In this document: piece after piece, positions 1 through 6,664 of the stretch
How the letters are laid out: every line of letters starts with the position of its first letter
Numbering within the stretch: position 1 is the first letter of the stretch
NCBI GenBank assembly: GCA_947643685.1
Contig: CANRXD010000015.1
Location: 1-12,369, forward strand
Reading direction: 5' to 3'
Source of the DNA: an uncultured Clostridium sp.
Lineage (GTDB): Bacteria; Bacillota; Clostridia; Lachnospirales; Lachnospiraceae
Length of the DNA: 12,369 bases
Program-made: the position numbers and the translations under genes
The notes under the pieces: model-generated
The model's database searches: none
Told to the model about the DNA's origin: nothing
The model's input: the letters and a program-made list of their open reading frames with translations, nothing else

Positions 1-793
1 GAATGCACAAAACAAGCTTTCCAATACCCGGGACAGTATTGAGGATTATACTATTACAGCTCCTATTTCCGGCACTGTCATCACGAAAAATGTCAAAGCA
101 GGCGATAAAATCACAAAAAGCAGCAATGGAACCACAGCTATGGCTGTGATTTATGACCTGTCGGCCATGACTCTTTCCATGTCGGTGGATGAACTGGATG
201 TGGGGAGCGTGAAGGTGGGCCAGCAGGTGAATATCACGGCCGATGCCGTGGAGGGAGAGAGGTTTACAGGAACCGTCACCAATGTGAGTCTGGAAAGCAG
301 CTACTCAAACGGCGTTACCAACTATCCGGTGACCGTACTTCTTGACGATACGGGAGACCTTCTTCCCGGCATGAATGTGGACGCGGAAATTGTTCTGGAC
401 AGCTCCAAAGATGCCCTCTGCATTCCGGCAGGAGCCCTGATGAGAGGAAACCGGGTTTATGTGAAGGCAGGCCGGGAGGCGGAAACAGATGCCGGGGATC
501 CCGGAAGGGAAAAAGGTTCCGCAAAGGAAACGGAAGAACCGGAGAAAAGCCAGGGCAATGTACCGGACGGTTTTGTGGCTGTGACCGTGGAAACAGGAAT
601 CATCAACGACGACTATGTGGAGATCCTTTCCGGACTTTCGGAAGGCGATGAGGTTTATGTAGATCCCAGCGCAGGGAGCACCGTAACCAATGCCTGGCAG
701 ATGGGCGGTCCGGGCGGTCCGATGGGCGGCTATGGCGGAGGTCCGATGGGCGGACCCTCCGGAGGCGGCCCGGGTAACGGCAGCAGACACTGA
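1..793 (+). CDS. HlyD/MacA-like efflux periplasmic adaptor subunit (5' end outside window)
   Basis: This is the C-terminal part of a membrane-fusion (adaptor) protein of the RND/HlyD superfamily, which links an exporter's inner-membrane part to the cell exterior. The reading frame is open from base 2 with no start, so the gene begins outside the window. The first residues include the lipoyl/barrel-sandwich motif ITAPISGTV, followed by a beta-barrel region ([22 protein letters not shown]) and a C-terminal segment ([23 protein letters not shown]), the order usual for MacA/YknX-type proteins. An acidic, Glu/Lys-rich insert lies near bases 480-560, and the protein ends in a Gly/Pro/Met-rich tail, often seen in clostridial members. 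The stop overlaps by one base an ATG of the next gene, which starts as the matching ABC ATPase. The substrate cannot be told, and the permease that should follow is absent. Confidence 0.9.
   Translation, partial: NAQNKLSNTRDSIEDYTITAPISGTVITKNVKAGDKITKSSNGTTAMAVIYDLSAMTLSMSVDELDVGSVKVGQQVNITADAVEGERFTGTVTNVSLESSYSNGVTNYPVTVLLDDTGDLLPGMNVDAEIVLDSSKDALCIPAGALMRGNRVYVKAGREAETDAGDPGREKGSAKETEEPEKSQGNVPDGFVAVTVETGIINDDYVEILSGLSEGDEVYVDPSAGSTVTNAWQMGGPGGPMGGYGGGPMGGPSGGGPGNGSRH
701..780 (+). repeat. Low-complexity Gly-rich coding repeat
   Basis: These bases encode the glycine-rich tail of the adaptor protein. A 14-nt unit, ggtccgatgggcgg, occurs exactly twice (716-729 and 740-753), 24 nt apart, so the repeats stay in frame. 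The tract can change length by slippage, and the encoded tail is probably disordered. Confidence 0.7.
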
Positions 794-813
794 TGGAAGG
801 GAGGAAACAGTCC

Positions 814-1839
814 ATGGAACAAAAAATAAGTACTCCCCTGATTGATCTGCGCGGTATCTATAAAATTTACTATATGGGTGACGAAGAAGTACGGGCCAAC
901 GATGGAATCAGCCTGACCATAGAAAAGGGGGAATTCGTAGCCATTGTGGGAAAGTCAGGAAGCGGAAAGTCTACCCTGATGAACATTATCGGAGCTCTGG
1001 ACGTTCCCACCGGTCTTGCCATTGAGCGGGCGCTGACCTATGGTTCCCTCTCCAGAATGAAAATCGACAATATGAGGGAGGAACATAATGAGCGCCTGAT
1101 TCACAATGCGTCAGCCATGTCCTCCGCTTCCCGGACGGAGACACCTGAAAAAGAGGAACCTGAAAAGGAAGAGCCCCGGAAACCTTATGGTTTCATCGCG
1201 GTTTCCATCGGCGAGGGACTTGGAGAAATCTTTAAGGGGATCGGTGCGGACTACCTGATTGAGGGCGGACAGACCATGAATCCCAGCACTGAAGATATGT
1301 TAAATGCCATCGAAAAGGTGAACGCAGATGTGATTTATATTCTTCCCAATAATAAGAATATCATCCTTGCCGCGGAACAGGCCAGAAGTCTGGTGGAGGA
1401 TAAGCAGATTTTTGTGATTCCCTCCAAAACCGTTCCCCAGGGAATTGCCGCGCTGATTAATTTCCTTCCGGATGTGTCCCCAGAAGAGAATACAAGGAGC
1501 ATGACAGAGGAGATGGGCCGCATCCGCACTGGTCAGATTACCTATGCGATCCGCAATACTTCCATTGACGGTATGGAAATTAAAGAGGGAAATATCATGG
1601 GAATCGGGGACTCTGGCATGCTGGCTGTCGGGCAGGATATTGCGGAAACCACCATGGAAACCCTTCGTCATATGGTGGATGAGGAGTCTGAGTTAATCAG
1701 CATATATTATGGCGCGGACGTGTCCGAAGAAGATGCCAGGGGTCTGCTTTCTGAAATCCGGGAAGAGTTTCCGGACTGTGAAGCAGAGCTTAACAACGGA
1801 GGACAGCCAATTTACTATTATTTATTGTCTGTGGAATAA
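814..1839 (+). CDS. Chimeric ORF: MacB-type ABC ATPase N-terminus fused to FakA (YloV) C-terminal region
   Basis: This is a 341-residue open frame made of two unrelated pieces. Residues 1-66 are the start of a MacB/LolD-type ATPase: [20 protein letters not shown], then Walker [10 protein letters not shown] (46-54) and [10 protein letters not shown]. From about residue 67 it becomes the middle and C-terminal region of FakA/YloV, the ATP-binding subunit of fatty acid kinase: [45 protein letters not shown], and the family ending [13 protein letters not shown]. Missing are the ATPase Q-loop, LSGGQ signature, Walker B and H-loop, and the whole FakA DhaL kinase domain, so neither original activity is expected. 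The start at 814 has GGGAGG (799-804) nine bases upstream; an ATG at 793 overlaps the previous stop but has no such site. recG downstream is the normal neighbour of fakA. The product may be a non-functional remnant, a stable C-terminal FakA domain, or an assembly artefact. Confidence 0.85.
   Translation: MEQKISTPLIDLRGIYKIYYMGDEEVRANDGISLTIEKGEFVAIVGKSGSGKSTLMNIIGALDVPTGLAIERALTYGSLSRMKIDNMREEHNERLIHNASAMSSASRTETPEKEEPEKEEPRKPYGFIAVSIGEGLGEIFKGIGADYLIEGGQTMNPSTEDMLNAIEKVNADVIYILPNNKNIILAAEQARSLVEDKQIFVIPSKTVPQGIAALINFLPDVSPEENTRSMTEEMGRIRTGQITYAIRNTSIDGMEIKEGNIMGIGDSGMLAVGQDIAETTMETLRHMVDEESELISIYYGADVSEEDARGLLSEIREEFPDCEAELNNGGQPIYYYLLSVE
1006..1014. other. Fusion breakpoint between ABC ATPase and fakA sequence
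   Basis: The switch lies at the codons for Pro-Thr-Gly (1006-1014). To the left, [10 protein letters not shown] is standard for MacB-type ATPases, where SG normally follows. To the right, [16 protein letters not shown] sequence normally follows a VHT motif in FakA. A shared Pro or Gly codon leaves the exact base uncertain by a few positions. No insertion sequence or long repeat is visible at the join. Confidence 0.7.
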
Positions 1840-1858
1840 AAAGAAACGGTACGACGAT

Positions 1859-1910
1859 GACAAAGCTGCCGCAGGCGGCCCGCGGGGCTGCCGGGCAGTT
1901 TTTGTCTTTT
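1859..1910 (+). terminator. Rho-independent terminator just upstream of recG
   Basis: The outer arms CTGCC (1866-1870) and GGCAG (1894-1898) pair. An inner GCAG (1871-1874) pairs with CTGC (1888-1891), and flanking gacaaa can pair with tttgtc. Runs of T follow (1899-1903 and 1907-1910). It would end transcripts from the fakA fusion. Its T-run ends only 6 bases before the recG ribosome binding site, so recG translation signals lie directly behind it. Confidence 0.75.
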
Positions 1911-1926
1911 GTATATGGAGGAACCC

Positions 1927-3981
1927 ATGGAAAACCAACAGTCTCTGGAGACCTTAAAAGGAATCGGAGAAAAAACTGCAAAACTTTTTGAAAAGGTGGG
2001 AGTGAAAACCATTGATGACCTGCTCCATTATTATCCCAGGGCCTATGACACCTTTGAGGAGCCAAAGGCCATCGGGGAGCTTTCCGATGGAGCCGTCGAA
2101 GCCGTGGACGGATACTTAAAAAGCGGGGCTGCCGGGAGGCATTTCGGCGGTCTTTCCATTGTAACCGTGACCATAAACGATATGACCGGGAGGCTTAAGC
2201 TTGTCTGGTATCATATGCCCTATTTAAAAAATACTCTGCGGCCGGACAGCCACTATATTTTTCGCGGCAGGGTGTCCAGAAAAAAAAGCGGACTTACCAT
2301 GGAACAGCCACAGATGTATAAGCCGGAAGTCTATGGGACGTTTCTGAAAAGAATGCAGCCGGTTTATGCCCAGACCAGGGGACTGGGAAATAAGACCATC
2401 ACCCAGGCGGTGGAGCAGGCCCTTTCTGTGCGGGTCATGGAAAAGGATTACCTTCCTGCCGGACTCAGAAAGGCCAACGAGCTGGCGGAATATAATTTTG
2501 CCATTGAGCATATTCACTTTCCCAAAGATTCCACAGATCTTTTATTTGCCAGAAAGCGGCTGGTCTATGATGAATTTTTTCTGTTTCTTCTGGCCGTCCG
2601 GAGGCTTAAGGAAAAACGGCAGGATGTGGAGAGCGCCTGCGTGATGAAAGAGGACAACCTGGCCCGAAAACTGGAAGGAGAGCTTCCCTATGCTCTCACA
2701 AAGGCCCAGAAGAGGACCCTGGAGGAGATATTTTCGGATCTGAAAAGCGGGAAGGTGATGAACCGCCTGATTCAGGGAGATGTGGGTTCCGGAAAGACTG
2801 TAATCGCTCTGTTAGCCCTTCTTCTGACGGCGGAAAACGGATACCAGGGAGCTCTTATGGTTCCTACGGAGGTTCTGGCAAAGCAGCATTATGAGGCAGT
2901 GACGGAGCTTTTTTCCTCCCACGGCATTCTGAAAACGGCTGTACTGGTGACCGGGTCCATGACAGCAAAAGAAAAGCGTCTGGCTTATGAGAAAATTTCT
3001 TCCCACGAGGCCGACATTGTGATCGGAACCCATGCGTTAATTCAGGAAAAAGTGGTATATGACAATCTGGCTCTGGTGATTACCGATGAGCAGCACCGGT
3101 TTGGGGTGGCCCAGAGAGAAATGCTTGGAAATAAGGGAGAGCTTCCCCATGTACTGGTCATGAGTGCCACACCGATTCCCCGGACCCTGGCAATTATTCT
3201 GTATGGGGATCTGGATATTTCCGTCATTGATGAACTGCCACGAAACCGCCTCCCCATTAAGAACTGTGTGGTGGATACGGGGTATCGGGAGCGGGCATAC
3301 AGATTCATTGCGGGTGAAGTGGCAAAGGGCCATCAGGCATACGTGATCTGTCCCATGGTGGAGGACAGCGAGATGATGGAAGGGGAAAATGTTCTGGATT
3401 ATACGAAAGTTCTCCAAGAAAAGCTTCCGGGTGTCCGGGTGGAATCTCTCCACGGAAAGATGAAAGGGAAAGAAAAAAATGCTGTTATGGAGGAATTTGC
3501 CGCTGGGGCCATTCAGGTTCTTGTGTCAACGACAGTCGTTGAAGTGGGAGTCAATGTGCCCAACGCCACGGTGATGATGATCGAAAATGCAGAGCGGTTC
3601 GGTCTGGCCCAGCTTCATCAGCTCCGGGGACGCGTGGGACGCGGAAAGGACCAGTCTTACTGTATCATGGTCAATGCTTCCGGGGATAGAGAGAAAAATG
3701 CCAGGCTGGAAGTACTTAATAAATCTAACGATGGCTTTTTTATTGCTTCTGAAGATCTGCGGCTTCGCGGTCCGGGAGACATTTTCGGCCTCCGCCAGAG
3801 CGGGGATCTGGAATTTAAGCTGGCGGATATTTATACGGATTCCATAACTTTAAAAAAGGTTTCCGGGGATGTGGACGCACTTTTAAAACAGGACGGGGAC
3901 CTTCTTCTTCCGGAGCACGCGGAGCTGAAAAAGAAGCTGGACCAGTATCTTGAAGCCAGTTATGAAAAACTAAGTTTATGA
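1927..3981 (+). CDS. recG: ATP-dependent DNA helicase RecG
   Basis: RecG is a superfamily 2 DNA translocase that remodels stalled replication forks and Holliday junctions. The 684-residue length is normal for the family. The N-terminus has the helix-hairpin-helix-like LKGIGEKTAKLFEKVG and then the OB-fold wedge domain (about 45-140). Helicase motifs are all present: Walker A GDVGSGKT (284-291), DEQH box (387-390), motif III MSATPIPRT (412-420), VVEVGVNVPNA, and motif VI QLRGRVGRG (565-573). The RecG-specific C-terminal region (SEDLRLRGPGDIFGLRQSG) follows. The start at 1927 has GGAGG at 1917-1921, five bases upstream; an earlier in-frame TTG at 1909 and ATG at 1915 overlap or precede that site. 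It follows the fakA remnant in the conserved Firmicutes order. No separate promoter is obvious, so transcription probably depends on read-through of the terminator in front. Confidence 0.97.
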   Translation: MENQQSLETLKGIGEKTAKLFEKVGVKTIDDLLHYYPRAYDTFEEPKAIGELSDGAVEAVDGYLKSGAAGRHFGGLSIVTVTINDMTGRLKLVWYHMPYLKNTLRPDSHYIFRGRVSRKKSGLTMEQPQMYKPEVYGTFLKRMQPVYAQTRGLGNKTITQAVEQALSVRVMEKDYLPAGLRKANELAEYNFAIEHIHFPKDSTDLLFARKRLVYDEFFLFLLAVRRLKEKRQDVESACVMKEDNLARKLEGELPYALTKAQKRTLEEIFSDLKSGKVMNRLIQGDVGSGKTVIALLALLLTAENGYQGALMVPTEVLAKQHYEAVTELFSSHGILKTAVLVTGSMTAKEKRLAYEKISSHEADIVIGTHALIQEKVVYDNLALVITDEQHRFGVAQREMLGNKGELPHVLVMSATPIPRTLAIILYGDLDISVIDELPRNRLPIKNCVVDTGYRERAYRFIAGEVAKGHQAYVICPMVEDSEMMEGENVLDYTKVLQEKLPGVRVESLHGKMKGKEKNAVMEEFAAGAIQVLVSTTVVEVGVNVPNATVMMIENAERFGLAQLHQLRGRVGRGKDQSYCIMVNASGDREKNARLEVLNKSNDGFFIASEDLRLRGPGDIFGLRQSGDLEFKLADIYTDSITLKKVSGDVDALLKQDGDLLLPEHAELKKKLDQYLEASYEKLSL

Positions 3982-4012
3982 TGAAGGCGCTGCCGGACGG
4001 CTGTTCTGAAGA

Positions 4013-4041
4013 TTGAAAGAAAAGAAAACATATGGTATACT
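4013..4041 (+). promoter_or_regulatory. Sigma-A-type promoter for the M42 peptidase gene
   Basis: TTGAAA (4013-4018) and TATACT (4036-4041) are separated by 17 bases, close to the sigma-A consensus. Transcription would start near 4048 and give a leader of about 160 nt that contains the hairpin repeat and a tandem repeat ahead of the peptidase start. Confidence 0.7.
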
Positions 4042-4067
4042 TGTAGAAGAAATTGTGTAACAGTTCA

Positions 4068-4124
4068 GCCCGGTGCTTCTTGTCCGCGGTACGCGGGCAA
4101 GAAGATGCAAGGTTTAACTGCTAC
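4068..4124 (+). repeat. Dispersed hairpin repeat, copy 1 (in M42 gene leader)
   Basis: This 57-bp element matches 5260-5316 at 53 of 57 positions; all four differences are transitions. Its core is a 13-bp stem, CTTCTTGTCCGCG (4076-4088) with CGCGGGCAAGAAG (4092-4104), containing one G-T pair and a GTA loop. In this copy an outer imperfect inverted repeat adds GTAACAGTT (4057-4065) opposite AACTGCTAC (4116-4124). No T-run follows, so it is not a typical terminator. It is probably a REP-like dispersed element. Confidence 0.85.
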
Positions 4125-4140
4125 GAAATTGCAACTGTGA

Positions 4141-4180
4141 AGGTACAAAATAGTTATAAAACAGGTACAAAACAGTTACA
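4141..4180 (+). repeat. Tandem 18-bp imperfect repeat in leader
   Basis: Two units, aggtacaaaatagttata (4141-4158) and aggtacaaaacagttaca (4163-4180), match at 16 of 18 positions with a 22-bp period, about two DNA turns. They sit 26 bases before the peptidase start. They could be a protein-binding site or an AT-rich translation-enhancing leader; the sequence does not decide. Confidence 0.55.
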
Positions 4181-4206
4181 GAAAATAAAAAAAGGAGCTG
4201 GTAATC

Positions 4207-5247
4207 ATGAAAGAAAATGAAAAGTACGTGGAGTATATGCTGGAACAGGCGAAAAACCTGATCTCCATCGACAGTCCTTCCGGTTACGGAAAAGAGGTTA
4301 CAGAGTATCTGTTAAAAGAATTTGCAGCACTGGGATTTGAGGCCCGCCGCACCGTAAAGGGCGGAGTGATTGCAGATCTCGGCGGCAGCAATGAAAAGGA
4401 TGCCGTTTTGCTGGAGGCTCACTGCGATACCCTGGGCGCCATGGTTCATGAGATTAAACCCAACGGCCATTTAAAGCTTACCAACGTGGGCGGTATGCAG
4501 CCAAATAACGCAGAGGCGGAAAACGTCCGCGTTATCACAAAATTCAACGGAAGTTATGAGGGAACCTGCCAGCTTACAAACCCCTCCAAGCATGTAAACG
4601 GGGCATATTCAGAGACGGCCAGAAACTGGGATACACTGGAAGTGATTCTTGATGAGGACGTGAATTCAAAAGAGGATGCCGAAAAGCTTGGCATTATGGC
4701 AGGTGATTATGTATGTTTTGAACCGCGTTTTCGCGTGACCGAATCCGGATACATAAAGAGCCGTTTTCTGGATGATAAGCTTTCTTCCGCCATTTTGCTG
4801 GGCTATGCAAAGTACTTAAAGGATGAGAAGGTTACGCCAGAACGCCGGATGTACCTGCATTTTACTATTTATGAGGAAGTGGGACACGGCGGCTCCGCAC
4901 CGGTTCCTGAGGGTGTGACAGAGGCGTGGTCCGTGGATATGGGCTGCGTGGGTACCGGACTTTCCTGTACGGAGCGTCAGGTTTCCATCTGCGCCAAGGA
5001 CAGCGGCGGCCCCTATAATTATGATGTGGTATCCCGCCAGATTGCCCTTGCAAAGGAAAAAGGCATTGATTTCGCTGTGGACATCTATCCCTTCTACGGC
5101 TCTGATGTGGAGGCAACACTGAAGGCCGGAAATGATATCCGCCACGGCCTCATAGGCCCGGGCGTCTTTGCGTCTCACGGCTATGAGAGAAGCCATAAGG
5201 ATGGTGTGGAAAACACCTTCCGGCTGATTCAGGCATATTTTGGATAA
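4207..5247 (+). CDS. M42-family metallopeptidase (glutamyl aminopeptidase/TET-like)
   Basis: This is a cytosolic di-metal aminopeptidase of the M42 family, which typically assembles into large TET-type particles that trim peptides. The 346-residue length fits the family. The metal-site pattern is complete: H72 and D74 in AHCDT, the bridging Asp in RFLDDK (189 or 190), the catalytic/ligand pair E223-E224 in YEEVGHGG, D244 in VDMG, and H330 in YERSH. There is no signal peptide. The start has GGAG (4194-4197) nine bases upstream. The gene is a single transcription unit: it has its own promoter at 4013-4041 and a terminator at 5332-5370. It is flanked on both sides by copies of the same hairpin repeat, one in the leader and one 13 bases past the stop. 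The substrate preference cannot be read from the sequence. Confidence 0.94.
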   Translation: MKENEKYVEYMLEQAKNLISIDSPSGYGKEVTEYLLKEFAALGFEARRTVKGGVIADLGGSNEKDAVLLEAHCDTLGAMVHEIKPNGHLKLTNVGGMQPNNAEAENVRVITKFNGSYEGTCQLTNPSKHVNGAYSETARNWDTLEVILDEDVNSKEDAEKLGIMAGDYVCFEPRFRVTESGYIKSRFLDDKLSSAILLGYAKYLKDEKVTPERRMYLHFTIYEEVGHGGSAPVPEGVTEAWSVDMGCVGTGLSCTERQVSICAKDSGGPYNYDVVSRQIALAKEKGIDFAVDIYPFYGSDVEATLKAGNDIRHGLIGPGVFASHGYERSHKDGVENTFRLIQAYFG

Positions 5248-5259
5248 GCTGCGGCGGAC

Positions 5260-5316
5260 GCCCGGCGCTTCTTGTCCGCGGTACGCGGGCAAGAAGATGC
5301 AAGGCTTGACTGTTAC
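5260..5316 (+). repeat. Dispersed hairpin repeat, copy 2 (after M42 gene)
   Basis: This is the second copy of the element at 4068-4124, in the same orientation. Its stem is 5268-5280 with 5284-5296 and the same GTA loop. It begins 13 bases after the peptidase stop and ends 15 bases before the terminator. The outer GTAACAGTT arm of copy 1 is missing on its left side. Confidence 0.85.
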
Positions 5317-5331
5317 CAATTGTTTCATAGG

Positions 5332-5370
5332 ACAGGCGGTCTTATGTTAAGTGAGGCCGCCCTGTTTTTT
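5332..5370 (+). terminator. Rho-independent terminator after M42 peptidase
   Basis: ACAGGCGGTCT (5332-5342) pairs with AGGCCGCCCTGT (5354-5365), allowing one bulged base and one G-T pair, and a run of six T (5365-5370) follows. Confidence 0.8.
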
Positions 5371-5447
5371 GTGCAGCCGCACATCGGCGCACACCTTTTT
5401 CAATCATGAAACATCCGGATAAGCGACGTATGGGAGGCAATGGAAAA

Positions 5448-6101
5448 ATGAAGAAAGCAGGTGCCATAACCCCAGAAAACAGGTGGAAAAAGAGGTATCT
5501 TGTGCCTCTTTTCTTACTGGCTGTCATGTTGTCTTCTCTTTATTATTTTGTGGTCAGAACTGCGGGCGGATGTATCGTATATCCTGAAACGGAGATTCCA
5601 CTTCCGGAAAACACGGTTTTCTTTTTCCAGAAAGATGCAGAGTGGGGGAATGACCATCTCGGAACGGCGAAGGATACCATGGCCTCTTCCGGCTGCCTGG
5701 TCAGCGCCCTGGCAGCCGGGCTGGATATGCAGGCGGCCCGTCAGGGGATTCCTTTTTCCATGACGGCCGGAGAATTAAACCGTGTATTTTCTGAGAAGAA
5801 TGTATACACAGAACACGGCGCTGTGATCTGGGGGCAGGTAGGGCAGGCTGTTTCCGGTGCAGAATGCCAGGTGCCGGATGAGGTCTCTTCCGGGCTTTTG
5901 GATCAGTGGCTTAAAATGGGGTATTTTCCTGTGGCGAAGGTGCGGGTAAAGGGAACCGGAGCTTATCACTGGGTTTTGATTATCGGAGCGGAAGGCGGCC
6001 GGTACATGTGCATGGATCCGCTGAAGGAACAGGAAACGCCGGTGTCCCTGGATGAATTTAAAAACCGCATATATGCCATAAGGGCAGTACATTTTGAATG
6101 A
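5448..6101 (+). CDS. Membrane-anchored C39-like (papain-fold) family protein
   Basis: This 217-residue protein has one hydrophobic segment (about 17-37, YLVPLFLLAVMLSSLYYFVV) after a basic N-terminus, so it is likely anchored with the rest outside the membrane. The remainder fits the Peptidase_C39_2 type: Q61 and W66 in FFFQKDAEW, the putative nucleophile C83 in SSGCLVSALA, H174 in AYHWVLIIG, and D190 in CMDP, giving a plausible Cys-His-Asp set. The family includes bacteriocin-leader-type peptidase folds and many uncharacterised surface hydrolases; the substrate is unknown. The start at 5448 is chosen because GGGAGG (5432-5437) lies ten bases upstream; in-frame ATGs at 5406 and 5430 have no such site. 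It begins the C39/HD/topB/GNAT same-strand cluster. I see no clear promoter in the 77 bases after the preceding terminator. Confidence 0.8.
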   Translation: MKKAGAITPENRWKKRYLVPLFLLAVMLSSLYYFVVRTAGGCIVYPETEIPLPENTVFFFQKDAEWGNDHLGTAKDTMASSGCLVSALAAGLDMQAARQGIPFSMTAGELNRVFSEKNVYTEHGAVIWGQVGQAVSGAECQVPDEVSSGLLDQWLKMGYFPVAKVRVKGTGAYHWVLIIGAEGGRYMCMDPLKEQETPVSLDEFKNRIYAIRAVHFE

Positions 6102-6105
6102 TTCC

Positions 6106-6123
6106 GTCCCCTTTTTCGGGGAC
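6106..6123. repeat. Short inverted repeat between the C39-like and HD genes
   Basis: GTCCCC (6106-6111) and GGGGAC (6118-6123) form a 6-bp stem with a TTTTTC loop just after the C39-like stop. The T-run is in the loop, not after the stem, so this is not a standard terminator. It could be an mRNA 3'-end or processing structure. Confidence 0.45.
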
Positions 6124-6165
6124 TGGAACGAAATTCGGGGAATTTTGAGGGAGGAAACGAAAACT

Positions 6166-6651
6166 ATGACGAAAAAAGACCAGCTTCTTGTTGCCATGAT
6201 GGAATATGATAAGCCAGATGCCAGACGGATTCAGCATTTCATTAAGGTATATGAGTTTGCCCGGCTCATCGGACTTATGGAGGGACTGGATGAAAAAACT
6301 CAGGAAATTTTAGAGGCAGCCGCCATAGTCCATGACATTGGAATTCATAAGGCAGAGGAAAAATACGGGAGAAACACAGGAAAATATCAGGAGATAGAAG
6401 GGCCGGGAGAGGCGAGGGCACTGATGAGCTCTTTTGGATGGGAAGAAGATGTGATCGAGCGGGTATCTTATCTGGTGGGGCATCACCACACCTACACATC
6501 CATCGACGGACCGGATTACCAGATTCTGGTGGAGGCGGACTTCCTGGTGAATCTGTTTGAGGAGGATGCGGCCCTGGAAGAAAAGAAGAACGTATATGAC
6601 CGCATGTTCCAGACAGAAAGCGGAAAGAAACTGTTTAAAACCATGTTTTAA
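6166..6651 (+). CDS. HD-domain protein (predicted metal-dependent phosphohydrolase)
   Basis: This is a small 161-residue cytosolic protein of the HD superfamily, whose members hydrolyse phosphate esters, often of nucleotides, using a His/Asp metal site. Visible residues are H24 (RIQHFIKVYEFA), the H56-D57 pair (AAIVHDIGIH), the GPGEARAL stretch, and the H106-H108 cluster (GHHHTY), followed by D in VEADFLVN. It has no extra sensory or RelA/SpoT synthetase domain. The start at 6166 has GGGAGG (6149-6154) eleven bases upstream. The stop lies 13 bases before the topB start, and topB's ribosome binding site abuts this stop, so the two are almost certainly cotranscribed. The substrate is not predictable from sequence. 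Confidence 0.88.
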   Translation: MTKKDQLLVAMMEYDKPDARRIQHFIKVYEFARLIGLMEGLDEKTQEILEAAAIVHDIGIHKAEEKYGRNTGKYQEIEGPGEARALMSSFGWEEDVIERVSYLVGHHHTYTSIDGPDYQILVEADFLVNLFEEDAALEEKKNVYDRMFQTESGKKLFKTMF

Positions 6652-6664
6652 AGGAGACGGATCA

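Noticed and set aside
7..793. Long open frames opposite or out of phase with the adaptor and other genes, such as 305-790 on the minus strand
   Set aside because: They overlap well-recognised proteins, have no ribosome binding site, and show compositions expected from reading GC-rich codons in the wrong frame.
3981..4008. Possible recG terminator (GCCG-GAC-GGC)
   Set aside because: The stem is only four base pairs and no T-run follows.
4068..4124. Hairpin repeat as a Rho-independent terminator or riboswitch
   Set aside because: No T-run follows the stem, both copies keep sequence beyond the stem, and no known riboswitch core is recognisable; a dispersed repeat explains it better.
4057..5316. 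CRISPR array from the recurrent repeats
   Set aside because: Only two copies over a kilobase apart with a gene between them; no regular spacer pattern and no cas genes.
6557..6664. An N-terminal extension of TopB starting at 6557 inside the HD gene
   Set aside because: The extension has no family similarity; the TTG at 6665 has AAGGAG eight bases upstream and gives the exact family N-terminus.
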